NCBI GenBank assembly: GCA_030698885.1
Contig: JAUYLN010000019.1
Span: 1 to 64,000, forward strand
From: a bacterium
GTDB lineage: Bacteria; Patescibacteriota; Minisyncoccia; 2-02-FULL-40-12; IGHO2-01-FULL-4-A
Length of the DNA: 64,000 bases
Reading direction: 5' to 3'
Part shown: positions 33,023 to 42,208 of the stretch, piece after piece
How positions within the stretch are numbered: the stretch's first letter is position 1
How the letters are laid out: each line of letters starts with the position of its first letter
The notes under the pieces: generated by a model
The model's database searches: none
What the model was told of the DNA's origin: nothing
Seen by the model: only the letters and a program-made list of their open reading frames with translations
Program-made: the position numbers and the translations under genes

Positions 33023-34153
33023 ATGAGCGCAAAAAAATCAGAGGAAGAAAAAATAAAGAAACCCGCACTGCTTAAAGACGAAAAAAAAATACCGAAAGGC
33101 ATATTAAAAATTGATGCATTTGAAAATGGATTAAAAGAATTATTTTTCATAAGAAATCCTCATCTTAAAAAAGAAATGCCGGAAGCCAAAGAACCGCTTG
33201 AAAAATTCTTAAAAAATTCCGGAATTAAACCTGTTTGGGCCTATTATCCCTGGCGCAATTTAGCAATAAAAATACTGCCTGAAAATTTGTATTTTGAATT
33301 AAGAACTGCCAGAAACAAAAATATCATTTCGTCTGAAGAACAAAAAAATTACCGGCAATTAAAGGTGGGTGTCGCCGGACTTTCGGTAGGCTCTGCCATA
33401 GTTCACGCCATAACCCTAAGCGGAGGACCAAAAACCTTAAAGATAGCAGATTTTGATACCCTGGAAGTCTCTAACCTTAATCGAATAAAAGCAAAGTTGA
33501 CCGATTTCGGACAAAATAAAACCCACATTGCAGCGCATGAAGTCTGGGAGCTTGACCCATTTGCCGATGTTCATGTCTGGGATAAGGGCATAACCAAAGA
33601 TACCTTAGAAAAATTTATACTTGGTAAGCCCGGACTTGATGTTTTTATAGATGAAATGGATAGCCTGGACCTTAAAATTGCCGCTCGGATAATTTGCAGG
33701 AAAAACAAAATACCTGTTTTAATGGCCACCGATAATGGCGATGGAATAATATTGGATGTTGAAAGATTTGAACTGGAGCCAAAAAGAAAAATATTTCACG
33801 GCCTGATTGGAAATATAGAAAAAGAAGGCCTGGCCAATATGGATTTCAGAAAGTGGCTACAGTTGGCCACAAAAATAGTAGGCCCGGAATATCTGACCGA
33901 AAAAATGCAGGATTCAATTGCTAATATAGGCCGGGCAATCGCTGCCGTACCTCAGCTCGGAACTTCGGCCGCCATGGCCGGCTCTGCTATGAATTATGTG
34001 TTGAGAAGAATAGCCAATAGTCAAAAAATGCCTTCAGGCAGATATATTGTAAGCCTGGAAGAAAAACTTGAACCGGGATTTTCTACTGCTTCAAGCATAA
34101 AAAAGCGGATGGCAAAAACCAGAGAATTTATTAGTAAATTTAACCGAAAATAA
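33023..34153 (+). CDS. E1-like/ThiF-family adenylyltransferase
   Basis: The 376-residue protein has an N-terminal extension (1-115), then the ThiF/E1 Rossmann core. KVGVAGLSVGSAIVHAI (about 114-130) is a variant of the glycine-rich ATP site (usual G-x-G-x-x-G). IADFDTLEVSNLNRI (about 142-156) matches the family's D(x)D...NLNR motif, and VFIDEMDSLDLK lies at about 211-222. No catalytic Cys of the ubiquitin-E1 type or CxxC zinc motif is evident. E1-like proteins adenylate C-termini or small carboxylates. ThiF fused to nitroreductase occurs in actinobacterial MoeY-like proteins (Rv1355c), and here a nitroreductase lies three genes downstream, so the two may be split partners. Confidence 0.8.
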   Translation: MSAKKSEEEKIKKPALLKDEKKIPKGILKIDAFENGLKELFFIRNPHLKKEMPEAKEPLEKFLKNSGIKPVWAYYPWRNLAIKILPENLYFELRTARNKNIISSEEQKNYRQLKVGVAGLSVGSAIVHAITLSGGPKTLKIADFDTLEVSNLNRIKAKLTDFGQNKTHIAAHEVWELDPFADVHVWDKGITKDTLEKFILGKPGLDVFIDEMDSLDLKIAARIICRKNKIPVLMATDNGDGIILDVERFELEPKRKIFHGLIGNIEKEGLANMDFRKWLQLATKIVGPEYLTEKMQDSIANIGRAIAAVPQLGTSAAMAGSAMNYVLRRIANSQKMPSGRYIVSLEEKLEPGFSTASSIKKRMAKTREFISKFNRK

Positions 34154-34154
34154 G

Positions 34155-34232
34155 TCCCGCACCTTTTGCGGAATGGTTCTCGGCCCAATAAGGCCGAGAC
34201 AAAAATCCAGAGATTCCACAAAAGATGCGGGA
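34155..34232. terminator. Nested long hairpin between ThiF-like and ligase-like genes
   Basis: Outer arms TCCCGCACCTTTTGCGGAAT (34155-34174) and ATTCCACAAAAGATGCGGGA (34213-34232) are nearly complementary. They enclose a second perfect stem TCTCGGCC/GGCCGAGA (34178-34185 and 34192-34199). There is no long T-run, so it may be an attenuator or structured regulatory RNA rather than a simple terminator. Confidence 0.6.
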
Positions 34233-34263
34233 TAAATAAAAATCATTTTTGTCATTAGCGTAC

Positions 34264-35688
34264 ATGCCTAAGTTTGACCCTATAAAACTTTTTAAATTCG
34301 CACAGAGCCACATACCGGCCTATCAAAAGCTCTTGCGCAAAAACAAAATAAATCCCGCCCAAATAAAAACCTTGGGCGATTTTTTATATCTGCCTATCAC
34401 CGAAAAAAAATCTTACATCTACAAAAATAAAACGTCCGACCTGTTTTCCATGAATACTCCGCCCATGATATATGCCAGCTCGGGTTCATCAGGCAAGCCG
34501 ACTTTTTGGTTCAGGGGCGACAAACAAGAACTACACGGCGCCGACCTGCATGAAAGAATATTTTCAAAAATATTTGGAATTAAAAAAAGTGACAAAACCC
34601 TGGTTGTGATTTGTTTTTCCATGGGCGTTTGGATAGCCGGTAATTTTACTCTGGCCTGCTGTAGAGAATTATCGCGCCGAGGATATAATATATCCGTGGT
34701 TTCACCCGGCGTTGAGATGGAGGATATTATGTCTTCATTATCCAATATCGCCCCGTTATTTAAAAAAGTTGTCCTGGCGGGATATCCTCCTTTTTTAATG
34801 AACGTAGCGGTGGAAGCCAGAAAAAGAAAAATTAAATTAGCTCCGGATATCAAAGCCATAACCGCCGGCGATAAATTCAGTGAAACCTGGCGCAATGATT
34901 TTCTTGCTACTCTTGGCATAAAGAACAAAACATCAATTGTTAGCATCTACGGCTCCGCCGATGCCGGCCCCATGGCTCACGAGACACCGTTATCAATATT
35001 TTTAAGAAATGAATCATTGAAAAATAAAAAACTTTATAATGAATTGTTTGGCGATGCAAAAACTCTGCCGGGACTTGTTCAATATGATTCCGGCCAAATA
35101 TTTTTTGAGGAAATAGACGGCGAGCTCGTATTAACGGCAGACACCGCCATCCCGCTTATCCGATACAATATTCATGATACGGGCAGGATAATTCATTTTA
35201 AAGAAATTAAAAAAATAATTAGCAGGGCCGGCTTAACTGATAAAATCTCACGGCTCGGATTAAGCAATTGGCAAATGCCGTTCTTAACATTAAAAGGCCG
35301 TACCGATGTTGCAGTAACTTTTTATGCCATAAATATTTTTCCGGAAAATATTTCCTCGGCAATAAAAAATAAAAATGTCTCAGGGTTGCTCACCGGTAAT
35401 TATAGGGCTTATAATACAACCGCCGGCAAAAGCAGGTTTCAAAAATTAATAATTGAGCTTGAACCGGCCGGAGAAATAAAAAATCACGCAAAAACAGCCG
35501 GACTAATTTCTAAAACCGTTCATTCCGAATTGGTCAGGTCAAGCATAGAATTCCGAAAATTAAATGATATGCTAGGCGAAAAATCAATGCCGGTTATTTT
35601 ACTTAAAAAATTTGACGGCTCAAGCTCTAAACAAAAAAATGGTCCGACCTTAATAGCTCTAGCCGGCAAAAAACCAAGGCTAACATGA
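34264..35688 (+). CDS. Phenylacetate-CoA ligase-like AMP-forming adenylation enzyme
   Basis: The ATG at 34264 gives about 474 residues. The adenylate-forming P-loop YASSGSSGKPTFWFR (about 73-87) is present, with PaaK-like N-terminal helices (QSHIPAYQKLL) and YGSADAGPMAHE (about 227-238, the A5-type motif), LIRYNIHDTGRI (about 298-309, D of A7) and a C-terminal small domain with LKGRTDVAVTFYAINIFPE (about 341-359) like PaaK AMP-binding_C. It should activate a carboxylic acid as an acyl-adenylate, perhaps to CoA or a protein. The last four bases overlap the next gene (ATGA), so it is co-translated with the MIO lyase, whose product could be its substrate (inference). Confidence 0.8.
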   Translation: MPKFDPIKLFKFAQSHIPAYQKLLRKNKINPAQIKTLGDFLYLPITEKKSYIYKNKTSDLFSMNTPPMIYASSGSSGKPTFWFRGDKQELHGADLHERIFSKIFGIKKSDKTLVVICFSMGVWIAGNFTLACCRELSRRGYNISVVSPGVEMEDIMSSLSNIAPLFKKVVLAGYPPFLMNVAVEARKRKIKLAPDIKAITAGDKFSETWRNDFLATLGIKNKTSIVSIYGSADAGPMAHETPLSIFLRNESLKNKKLYNELFGDAKTLPGLVQYDSGQIFFEEIDGELVLTADTAIPLIRYNIHDTGRIIHFKEIKKIISRAGLTDKISRLGLSNWQMPFLTLKGRTDVAVTFYAINIFPENISSAIKNKNVSGLLTGNYRAYNTTAGKSRFQKLIIELEPAGEIKNHAKTAGLISKTVHSELVRSSIEFRKLNDMLGEKSMPVILLKKFDGSSSKQKNGPTLIALAGKKPRLT

Positions 35689-37265
35689 ACCGTACCGAAA
35701 CAATCACAATAGGCAATGGGAAGCTTACAATAAATGATTGTGTCCAAATAGCCAGAAACGGCCGGCGAGTTGAGTTGGATAAAAATAGCTATTCTAAAAT
35801 AGAGAGATCTCTGGGGGTCTTAATGGATTTTTCAAAAAAACATATACCGGTTTACGGGCTAAGCACCCAGTTCGGAAATCAGGTAAATATGGTAGATGAA
35901 CGCTTAAATGAAATAGACCAGCCCCTTTATGTAAAATACCTGGATGAGCGCCAGATTAATCTGATAAAATCCCACTCAATTAGCATGGGGCCTGAGATAC
36001 CCGAGGAAATAATAGCCCTGACCATGGCCTTACGGGCTAATTGCTTAAGCCTTGGATATTCCGGCGTTAGAGTAGAAGCTATCCAATATATTTTAGATGT
36101 GGCAAATAAGGGGATTCATCCGGTTGTAAAAAAATACGGCTCCATAGGTGCAAGCGGCGACCTAATACCGCTTGCTCAAATAGCAGCGGCAATGATAGGC
36201 GAGGATGTTCCGGTAAATTTTCTGGGCAGAAAAATGTCAGCCCGCCGGGCATTTAAAACGGCAGGGATATTGCCCCTGATGCTAAGAGGCCGGGAGGGAT
36301 TGGCCATGATAAACGGCACTTCCCTAATGTCCGCAACAGCCACATTGGCCTTTTACGACCTTGATAAATTATTTTTCTGGATGCTATCTTCCATCGCCAT
36401 GGCCCTTGAATCAGCCTGTATCACCGACAGCCCCTATGCCCCGATAGTCCATAAAATAAAAAACCATAAAAGCCAGGAAGAGATAGCAAAATTCATGCGG
36501 CTGTTTTGGCAGGGAAGCAAATTGATAAGAAGCCTGGACAATACGAGACAGGAATTTATGGCCGCTAAAAACAGTAATGATTTGTCCGGTGTAAAAGGAC
36601 TTCAGGATTATTATTCTCTAAGATCGGTAGCCCAGGGATTTGGACCGTTCAAAGATAGCATGGCCATGTCAAAACAGTGGATAGAAGAAGAAATAAATTC
36701 GGTCAACGATAATCCGATTGTTGATTCTGCAACGGGCCAAATATATCACGGTGCTAATTTTATGGGCTACTACATTACTTCCGCGTGCGACCTCCTGAAA
36801 ACTGATATATCTCAAGCCTCAACATGGCTCCATGCTATTTTAGCTAACATGGTTCACCCCCGAAAAAATTTCGGCCTTCCTGCAAATCTTGTTGAAGAAC
36901 CGGCTGTCTATAGCGGATTCAGACCTATGCAAATACTGGCGGCATCACTAGCGGTTGAGAACAGAAAGCTTGCCCAGTCTCACCAGTCTCATTCTTTGCC
37001 GACGGAAGGAGACAATCAGGACGTTAACAGTCTCGGCACCCATGCAGCTTTTGACTTGAGAGAATCTGTGGCAAATCTTGAACGTTTAACGGCTATATTA
37101 ATGCTTGCCTCCTGCCAGTCTCTTGAACTGCGTGGCATACAAAATGCCGGTAATCATTCTCAGAAAATTTACAATATTATAAGAAAAGTAAGTCCGTCCG
37201 TAAAAAAAGACCGTTCAATGTCCGGCGACCTGGAGCGGATAATATCTCTCATCCGGCAATCGTAA
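35685..37265 (+). CDS. MIO-dependent aromatic amino acid ammonia-lyase/aminomutase (HAL/PAL family)
   Basis: The 526-residue protein has the MIO-forming tripeptide Ala156-Ser157-Gly158 in GSIGASGDLIPLAQIAA. The N-terminal loop is VYGLSTQFGNQ (about 58-68) where family members usually have YG-x-[NT]-TGFG, an odd substitution. SVNDNPIVD, FGLPANL and QSHQSHSLPTEGDNQDVNSLG (in part) match the HAL/PAL core. The substrate-selectivity position reads Ser-His (LIKSHSISMG), as in histidine ammonia-lyases rather than phenylalanine- or tyrosine-specific ones, but this does not prove specificity. No urocanase or other hut gene is adjacent. Coupled to the adenylating ligase gene, a biosynthetic rather than catabolic role is plausible. 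Confidence 0.88.
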   Translation: MNRTETITIGNGKLTINDCVQIARNGRRVELDKNSYSKIERSLGVLMDFSKKHIPVYGLSTQFGNQVNMVDERLNEIDQPLYVKYLDERQINLIKSHSISMGPEIPEEIIALTMALRANCLSLGYSGVRVEAIQYILDVANKGIHPVVKKYGSIGASGDLIPLAQIAAAMIGEDVPVNFLGRKMSARRAFKTAGILPLMLRGREGLAMINGTSLMSATATLAFYDLDKLFFWMLSSIAMALESACITDSPYAPIVHKIKNHKSQEEIAKFMRLFWQGSKLIRSLDNTRQEFMAAKNSNDLSGVKGLQDYYSLRSVAQGFGPFKDSMAMSKQWIEEEINSVNDNPIVDSATGQIYHGANFMGYYITSACDLLKTDISQASTWLHAILANMVHPRKNFGLPANLVEEPAVYSGFRPMQILAASLAVENRKLAQSHQSHSLPTEGDNQDVNSLGTHAAFDLRESVANLERLTAILMLASCQSLELRGIQNAGNHSQKIYNIIRKVSPSVKKDRSMSGDLERIISLIRQS

Positions 37266-37319
37266 ACACGTGGCCTTAAGGCCGTCTCCTTATCCATAAA
37301 CAGTCAGACTTTTTTGTTG

Positions 37320-37325
37320 TATAAT
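37320..37325 (+). promoter_or_regulatory. -10 box of a probably leaderless promoter for the nitroreductase gene
   Basis: TATAAT (37320-37325) is seven bases before the ATG (37333). As with the ThiF-like gene, the mRNA would start at or beside the start codon. Both ends of the cluster thus share the same promoter architecture. Confidence 0.55.
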
Positions 37326-37332
37326 AATAGTT

Positions 37333-38400
37333 ATGGATGTTACGAAGGAAGTCCTGCTTGAAATAATTAATGCGGGAATAAGAGCGCCATCAGGTGATAA
37401 CTCTCAGCCATGGCGATTTGAAATAGAAAAAGACGTTTTAGAACTCTATAATATCCCGGACAGGGACAACCCTTTTTATAATTTTAAACAAAGGGGTTCT
37501 TTGGTTGCTCATGGTGCACTAATTGAAAACATGACTACAACAGCTTCTCATTCAGGATATGAAATGAGGGCTGAACTTCACGCTAATGAACTCAAAGATA
37601 ATTTAGTAGCCAGGATAACTTTTCACCGTTCGGAACCAAAAAGCGAACTGCTCTATCCTTCTATATTCAAAAGGGCTACCAACAGAAAACCGTATAATTC
37701 AAAAATTGCCTTAACCGCTGAGCAGAAAACAATGCTTACTGAATCGGTTAAAAATATTCCCGATATTAATTTTACGCTTACCGAATCCTCTGAAGATAAA
37801 AAAGAGATAGGCACCGCTGTAAGCACCAACGAAATAGTAGCCCTTGAAACGGAAAAATTGCATAACATTTTTTTCTCAGATATTGTCTGGACCGAAAAAG
37901 AAGAGAAAGAAAAAAGAAAAGGCCTTTATATTAAAACATTGGAACTGCCTCCGCCTATACAATTACTATTTAGAGGACTTAAGCACTGGAAATTTAATAA
38001 TGCCCTAAATAAAATTGGTTTTGCCAAAGGAGCGGCAAAAGGAAATGCCCAAATTTATTCATCCGGTTCAGCTATTGGAATTATCACTATTAAAGAACGG
38101 ACAGGAAACAATTTTGTGAATGCCGGGCGGGCGATGGAAAGACTTTGGCTTGCTTCAGAATACTTAGGTTTAAGTTTTCAGCCGATAGCAGGAATGCTTT
38201 TTTTGGCACAAAGAATTGACGAGAATGAGGCTGATTCGTTTAATACTGGCCATCAGGCAATAATCTCTGATGCTTATAAAAAAATTGAAAATATATTTTC
38301 AACAAAGGGAAAAACTATTTCCATGCTTTTTAGAATTGGCCACGCAGAAAAACCGAGTGCTTATTCTTCCAGACTCGCACCAATAATTAAATATACATGA
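37333..38400 (+). CDS. Nitroreductase-family flavoprotein
   Basis: The 355-residue protein begins with the FMN-binding nitroreductase pattern AGIRAPSGDNSQPWRFEIE (about 13-31). A C-terminal region VNAGRAMERLWLASEYLGLSF (in part) is the second conserved block. It is longer than simple nitroreductases (about 200 residues) and resembles the C-terminal half of ThiF-nitroreductase fusions such as MoeY. It probably performs a flavin-dependent oxidation or reduction. Its TGA overlaps the ATG of a histidine kinase gene (ATGA), so the two are co-translated. Confidence 0.8.
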   Translation: MDVTKEVLLEIINAGIRAPSGDNSQPWRFEIEKDVLELYNIPDRDNPFYNFKQRGSLVAHGALIENMTTTASHSGYEMRAELHANELKDNLVARITFHRSEPKSELLYPSIFKRATNRKPYNSKIALTAEQKTMLTESVKNIPDINFTLTESSEDKKEIGTAVSTNEIVALETEKLHNIFFSDIVWTEKEEKEKRKGLYIKTLELPPPIQLLFRGLKHWKFNNALNKIGFAKGAAKGNAQIYSSGSAIGIITIKERTGNNFVNAGRAMERLWLASEYLGLSFQPIAGMLFLAQRIDENEADSFNTGHQAIISDAYKKIENIFSTKGKTISMLFRIGHAEKPSAYSSRLAPIIKYT

Positions 38401-40019
38401 GTTATTTAGATGCCTTTCGAAATTTAGACCTCCTTTCTGTCGGCGTAACCGTGGCGGCCATATTTATACTTGGCATCACCGTGTTTTTTAATAACCAAAA
38501 AAGCATCACCAATAAAGCCTTCCTTTTCTTCTCTATGGCTACTGTTTTTTACGGCACGGTTAATTACGCTGTATATCATGTATCTTCTCCGGTCGTGAGC
38601 CTCTTTCTGCTTAGGGCAACGTTATTTTTTGCGGTATGGCACGCTTTCTCGTTTTTCCTCCTGTTCTATGTATTTCCTGAAGAATCTGCCGTTGTGTCTC
38701 CTATACACAAATTTATCACCTCATCTATAACCGGAGCAGTTTCATTGCTGACGCTGACTCCGGCCGTACTTAGCGGAATTAAAGAACTGTCTCCGGAAGG
38801 GGTAATATTAAAAGCAGATAACGGACCCGGCATTGCTGTTTTCGGCGTCTGGGTTTTATATCTTGTCATAAGCGGGATATATTTCCTTGTCAAAAAAATG
38901 ATAATGGCAAATGAAAGGCGCAAGAAGCAATTTAAGCAGGTAGCTATAGGCACAGTAATAACTTTTTCCCTTCTGATAGTGTTTAATTTCATATTCCCGG
39001 CCCTCCTTGATAACTCAGGGTATGTTCCTCTCGGCGCCCTGTTCATGTTTCCTTTTATAGGATTTACATTCTATGCCATAGCCCGCCATGGCATGCTTGA
39101 TATAAAAGTCATCGGAACGGAAATAATCACTGCTGTTCTTGCTATCGTAGTTCTGCTGGATGTGATAGTTGCCGAAGATACGGCCACCTTAATATTAAGG
39201 GTTGGAGTTTTTATTTTAGTTTTGGGATTTGGAGCATTACTCATTAAAAGTGTTCTAAACGAGGTACGCCAGCGCGAAAAGCTTGAGATTCTTACTGAAG
39301 ACCTTGAGGCAAGCAATAAAAAACTACAGGAGCTGGATAAATTAAAGTCGGAGTTCTTATCGTTTGCATCCCATCAAGTCAAGGCGCCTATGTCTATCGT
39401 GAAGGGCTATGCCGATTTGATTGCAGGCGGCAGCTACGGGCAAATACCGGACAAAGTAAAAGAGACTGCTGAAAAAATAAAATCATCTGTAGACAAGCTG
39501 ATATTCCTTGTTAACGACTTCTTGGATTTAAGAAAAATAGAGGAGGGCAAAATGCAGTATGATTTTGAAAAGGCTGACGTCGTAGACATTGTAAAAGAGG
39601 TAAGTGAGGGTACAAAAACTTTAGCCGACATAAAAGATATTGAGCTTAGCTTTGAGGCAACGGCTCCGGCTATTGAGGCTACGATAGATGTTCAAAAATT
39701 CAGGCAGGTCATACAAAACCTTGTTGAGAATGCGGTTAAGTACACCCTGAAGGGATGGGTAAAGGTAACCGTTTCTCAACAAAATAATTTTGCCGTTATA
39801 ACAGTTTCCGACTCGGGCCTTGGCATGCCCGGGGATTTGATACCGACACTTTTTGAACAGTTCCACAGAGGTCAAAGTGATAAAAAAATAAGAGGGACCG
39901 GCCTGGGCCTTTATATCGCCAAACAGATAATAGACGCACACCATGGCACAATAAAGGCCACGTCAGAAGGCGACGATAAAGGCAGTACATTTATCGTTGA
40001 AATTCCGCTAAATTCATAG
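38397..40019 (+). CDS. Membrane sensor histidine kinase (7TM-HisKA-HATPase)
   Basis: The 540-residue protein has about eight hydrophobic helices in residues 1-290 (7TM-type histidine-kinase N-terminus). A coiled linker follows, then a HisKA domain with phosphoacceptor His326 (FASHQVKAPMSIVKGY), and a HATPase_c domain with N box NLVENAVKYT, G1 DSGLGMP and G2 RGTGLGLYIAKQI. It overlaps the nitroreductase gene by four bases and is followed by two receiver-domain proteins. One is fused to the pilus ATPase, so it probably controls type IV pilus motors or expression (inference). Confidence 0.92.
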   Translation: MSYLDAFRNLDLLSVGVTVAAIFILGITVFFNNQKSITNKAFLFFSMATVFYGTVNYAVYHVSSPVVSLFLLRATLFFAVWHAFSFFLLFYVFPEESAVVSPIHKFITSSITGAVSLLTLTPAVLSGIKELSPEGVILKADNGPGIAVFGVWVLYLVISGIYFLVKKMIMANERRKKQFKQVAIGTVITFSLLIVFNFIFPALLDNSGYVPLGALFMFPFIGFTFYAIARHGMLDIKVIGTEIITAVLAIVVLLDVIVAEDTATLILRVGVFILVLGFGALLIKSVLNEVRQREKLEILTEDLEASNKKLQELDKLKSEFLSFASHQVKAPMSIVKGYADLIAGGSYGQIPDKVKETAEKIKSSVDKLIFLVNDFLDLRKIEEGKMQYDFEKADVVDIVKEVSEGTKTLADIKDIELSFEATAPAIEATIDVQKFRQVIQNLVENAVKYTLKGWVKVTVSQQNNFAVITVSDSGLGMPGDLIPTLFEQFHRGQSDKKIRGTGLGLYIAKQIIDAHHGTIKATSEGDDKGSTFIVEIPLNS

Positions 40020-40031
40020 GATGGCAGGATT

Positions 40032-40466
40032 ATGATATACTTAAAGCAAATGGAAGATGCCAAAATTTTTACAATTCTCATGGTTGATGATGAAAAAGAT
40101 TTTAGAGACATCGTATCAACCAAGCTAAAAACCCTAGGAATTAATGTTATTGAGGCCGAAAACGGCCAAGAGGGCTTAAAGAAATTAAAAGAGGTAAAAC
40201 CCGACCTGCTGCTTTTGGATGTAAATATGCCCGTAATGAACGGAATAGAAACTTTGTCTACTATCAGAAAAGATCCGGAATTAAATGAGCTTAAAATTAT
40301 CTTACTTACAAATTACGGCGACCCTCAAAAAGAAGCGGCATGGCAAGATGAAAGACTGGCAAGAGAAGCAGGGGCCATGGACTACATAAGAAAAACTGAT
40401 GACCTGGATACTATAGCAAGCCAGGTCATATCGGTCCTCAGGGGCCATGAAAGCCCTGGTAAATAG
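40032..40466 (+). CDS. Single-domain response regulator
   Basis: The 144-residue receiver domain has the acid pair Asp19-Asp20 (MVDDEKDF), the phosphoacceptor Asp63 (LLLLDVNMPVMNG) and the conserved Thr/Lys (LLTNYGD; DYIRKTD). There is no output domain, so it is CheY/Spo0F-like. Start 40032 has AGGA nearby; an ATG at 40050 would give 138 residues. It probably takes phosphate from the adjacent kinase. Confidence 0.88.
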   Translation: MIYLKQMEDAKIFTILMVDDEKDFRDIVSTKLKTLGINVIEAENGQEGLKKLKEVKPDLLLLDVNMPVMNGIETLSTIRKDPELNELKIILLTNYGDPQKEAAWQDERLAREAGAMDYIRKTDDLDTIASQVISVLRGHESPGK

Positions 40467-40508
40467 TGGAGAACAAGAATCCATAAAAAGTTTACAAGAT
40501 TTTTAAAA

Positions 40509-42203
40509 ATGAAAGCGTTAATTTTAGACGATAATCCGTTTATGATAGAAATATTGGCCGATAAACTTAAGTCGGAAGGTTTTGAGGTGCTAAAGGCCCT
40601 AAACAGTAAAGATGGTATTGCACAGGCAGAAAAAGAATCTCCCGATGTGATTGCTATGGATTTGCCGTTACCGGATGATTCCGGAGGCCTAAATACTCTT
40701 AAGCAATTAAAAGAGGGCGCAAAAACTAAAGATACCCCGATAATAGTACTCTCCAATGACGACACCGACCAATACAAGGAGAAAGTAGTGGGTATGGGCG
40801 TCAACGGCTACCTAATAAAACCCTATACGAACGCGGAAGAAATAGTTGCGACGATTCTTCAATTCAGTAAAAACAAAGACGCGGCACCTGTCATTAAGGA
40901 TGCCGAAAAAAAAGACGGGGATAGCGCAATGAAATATGATAGTCCATTCACAAAATCTACCGTAAATATTGGCGTACCTCCGAAAATTAAAGCCCGGGTA
41001 GAAAAAGCCCTGGTCTCTCCGCGCGAAGAACTTTCTATAATCAACTTGGTTGGTGATTTAGTGGAATATGCTTTTCATGCCCGCGCATCTGACATACATC
41101 TGGAGCCATATAGCGACCGGATGCTGGTGAGGATGAGGATAGACGGCATACTCTATGATGTTTTTACTTTACCGAAAAACACCCACTCCGAAGTTATTGC
41201 CAGAATAAAAGTTCTGGCCGGCATGAGAACAGATGAACACCAGACTGCCCAGGACGGAAGATTCAAAACCGCCATCAAGGACCCGCCGAGACAATTTGAT
41301 ATCAGGGTTTCAATGGTGCCGACTTATTATGGTGAGAATTCTGTCTTAAGATTGCTTGCTGAACAGTCAACGGTCAAAAAGGTAGACGACTTGGCTTTCA
41401 CAAAAGAAGATAAAGAAAAAATACACAGAGCAATAAAAAAACCCTATGGCATGATTTTGGCCACCGGTCCGACCGGTTCAGGCAAATCAACAACTCTTTA
41501 TACAATAATAAGAGAATTGAATAGCCGGGATGTTTCTATAATTACCATAGAAGACCCGGTTGAATACTCTATAGAAGGAATAGACCAGATCCAGGTGAAC
41601 ACCAGGACCGGCCTTACTTTTGCAAATGGCTTACGCTCAATTTTGAGACAGGACCCGAATGTTATTATGGTCGGCGAAATTCGCGATAAAGAAACAGCAT
41701 CTATCGCAGTTAACGCCGCACTAACCGGCCACAAACTTTTATCCACCCTGCATACAAATGACGCGGCTACTACTCTGCCGAGGCTTTTGGATATGGACGT
41801 GGAACCATTTTTGATCGCTTCCACGGTTAACATAGTCATCGGGCAAAGGCTAGTTAGAATGCTCTGTCAGCACTGCAAGCAAAAAAGAAAATTCAGTAAA
41901 GAAGAAGTTGGTGTTTTAAGCAAAAGCATTCCTGCTACCCTCCTTAAAGACAACATTGAGTTCTATGAGCCCAAGGGATGTTCTACCTGTGGAGACATGG
42001 GATATTTTGACAGGATGGGTATATACGAAATATTGGAGATGAGCGACGACTTAAGGCCTGCCATCTTGAGGCGAGCCGATGCCTCGGAAATAAGAGACAT
42101 AGCCGTTAAAAATGGCATGACCACTCTTATGGAAGATGGGTTTAGAAAAGCGGTTGCCGGATTAACCTCCATAGAAGAAATATTGCGTGCAGTAAAAGAA
42201 TAA
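40509..42203 (+). CDS. pilB: Receiver domain fused to type IV pilus assembly ATPase (PilB/GspE)
   Basis: The 564-residue protein has an N-terminal response-regulator receiver domain (about 1-120, Asp7-Asp8 and phosphoacceptor Asp51 in IAMDLPLPDD). It is joined by a linker to a GspE/PilB ATPase: SDIHLEPYSDRMLVRMRIDG (about 197-216), Walker A GPTGSGKST (about 320-328), Asp box TIEDPVEY, Walker B VMVGEIRDKET (about 386) and a tetracysteine zinc motif CQHCKQ/CSTCGD (about 455-495). The receiver replaces the usual GSPII_E N-terminal domain. PilB drives pilus extension; the fusion suggests direct phospho-control of the motor by the preceding histidine kinase. Confidence 0.9.
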   Translation: MKALILDDNPFMIEILADKLKSEGFEVLKALNSKDGIAQAEKESPDVIAMDLPLPDDSGGLNTLKQLKEGAKTKDTPIIVLSNDDTDQYKEKVVGMGVNGYLIKPYTNAEEIVATILQFSKNKDAAPVIKDAEKKDGDSAMKYDSPFTKSTVNIGVPPKIKARVEKALVSPREELSIINLVGDLVEYAFHARASDIHLEPYSDRMLVRMRIDGILYDVFTLPKNTHSEVIARIKVLAGMRTDEHQTAQDGRFKTAIKDPPRQFDIRVSMVPTYYGENSVLRLLAEQSTVKKVDDLAFTKEDKEKIHRAIKKPYGMILATGPTGSGKSTTLYTIIRELNSRDVSIITIEDPVEYSIEGIDQIQVNTRTGLTFANGLRSILRQDPNVIMVGEIRDKETASIAVNAALTGHKLLSTLHTNDAATTLPRLLDMDVEPFLIASTVNIVIGQRLVRMLCQHCKQKRKFSKEEVGVLSKSIPATLLKDNIEFYEPKGCSTCGDMGYFDRMGIYEILEMSDDLRPAILRRADASEIRDIAVKNGMTTLMEDGFRKAVAGLTSIEEILRAVKE

Positions 42204-42208
42204 TAATC

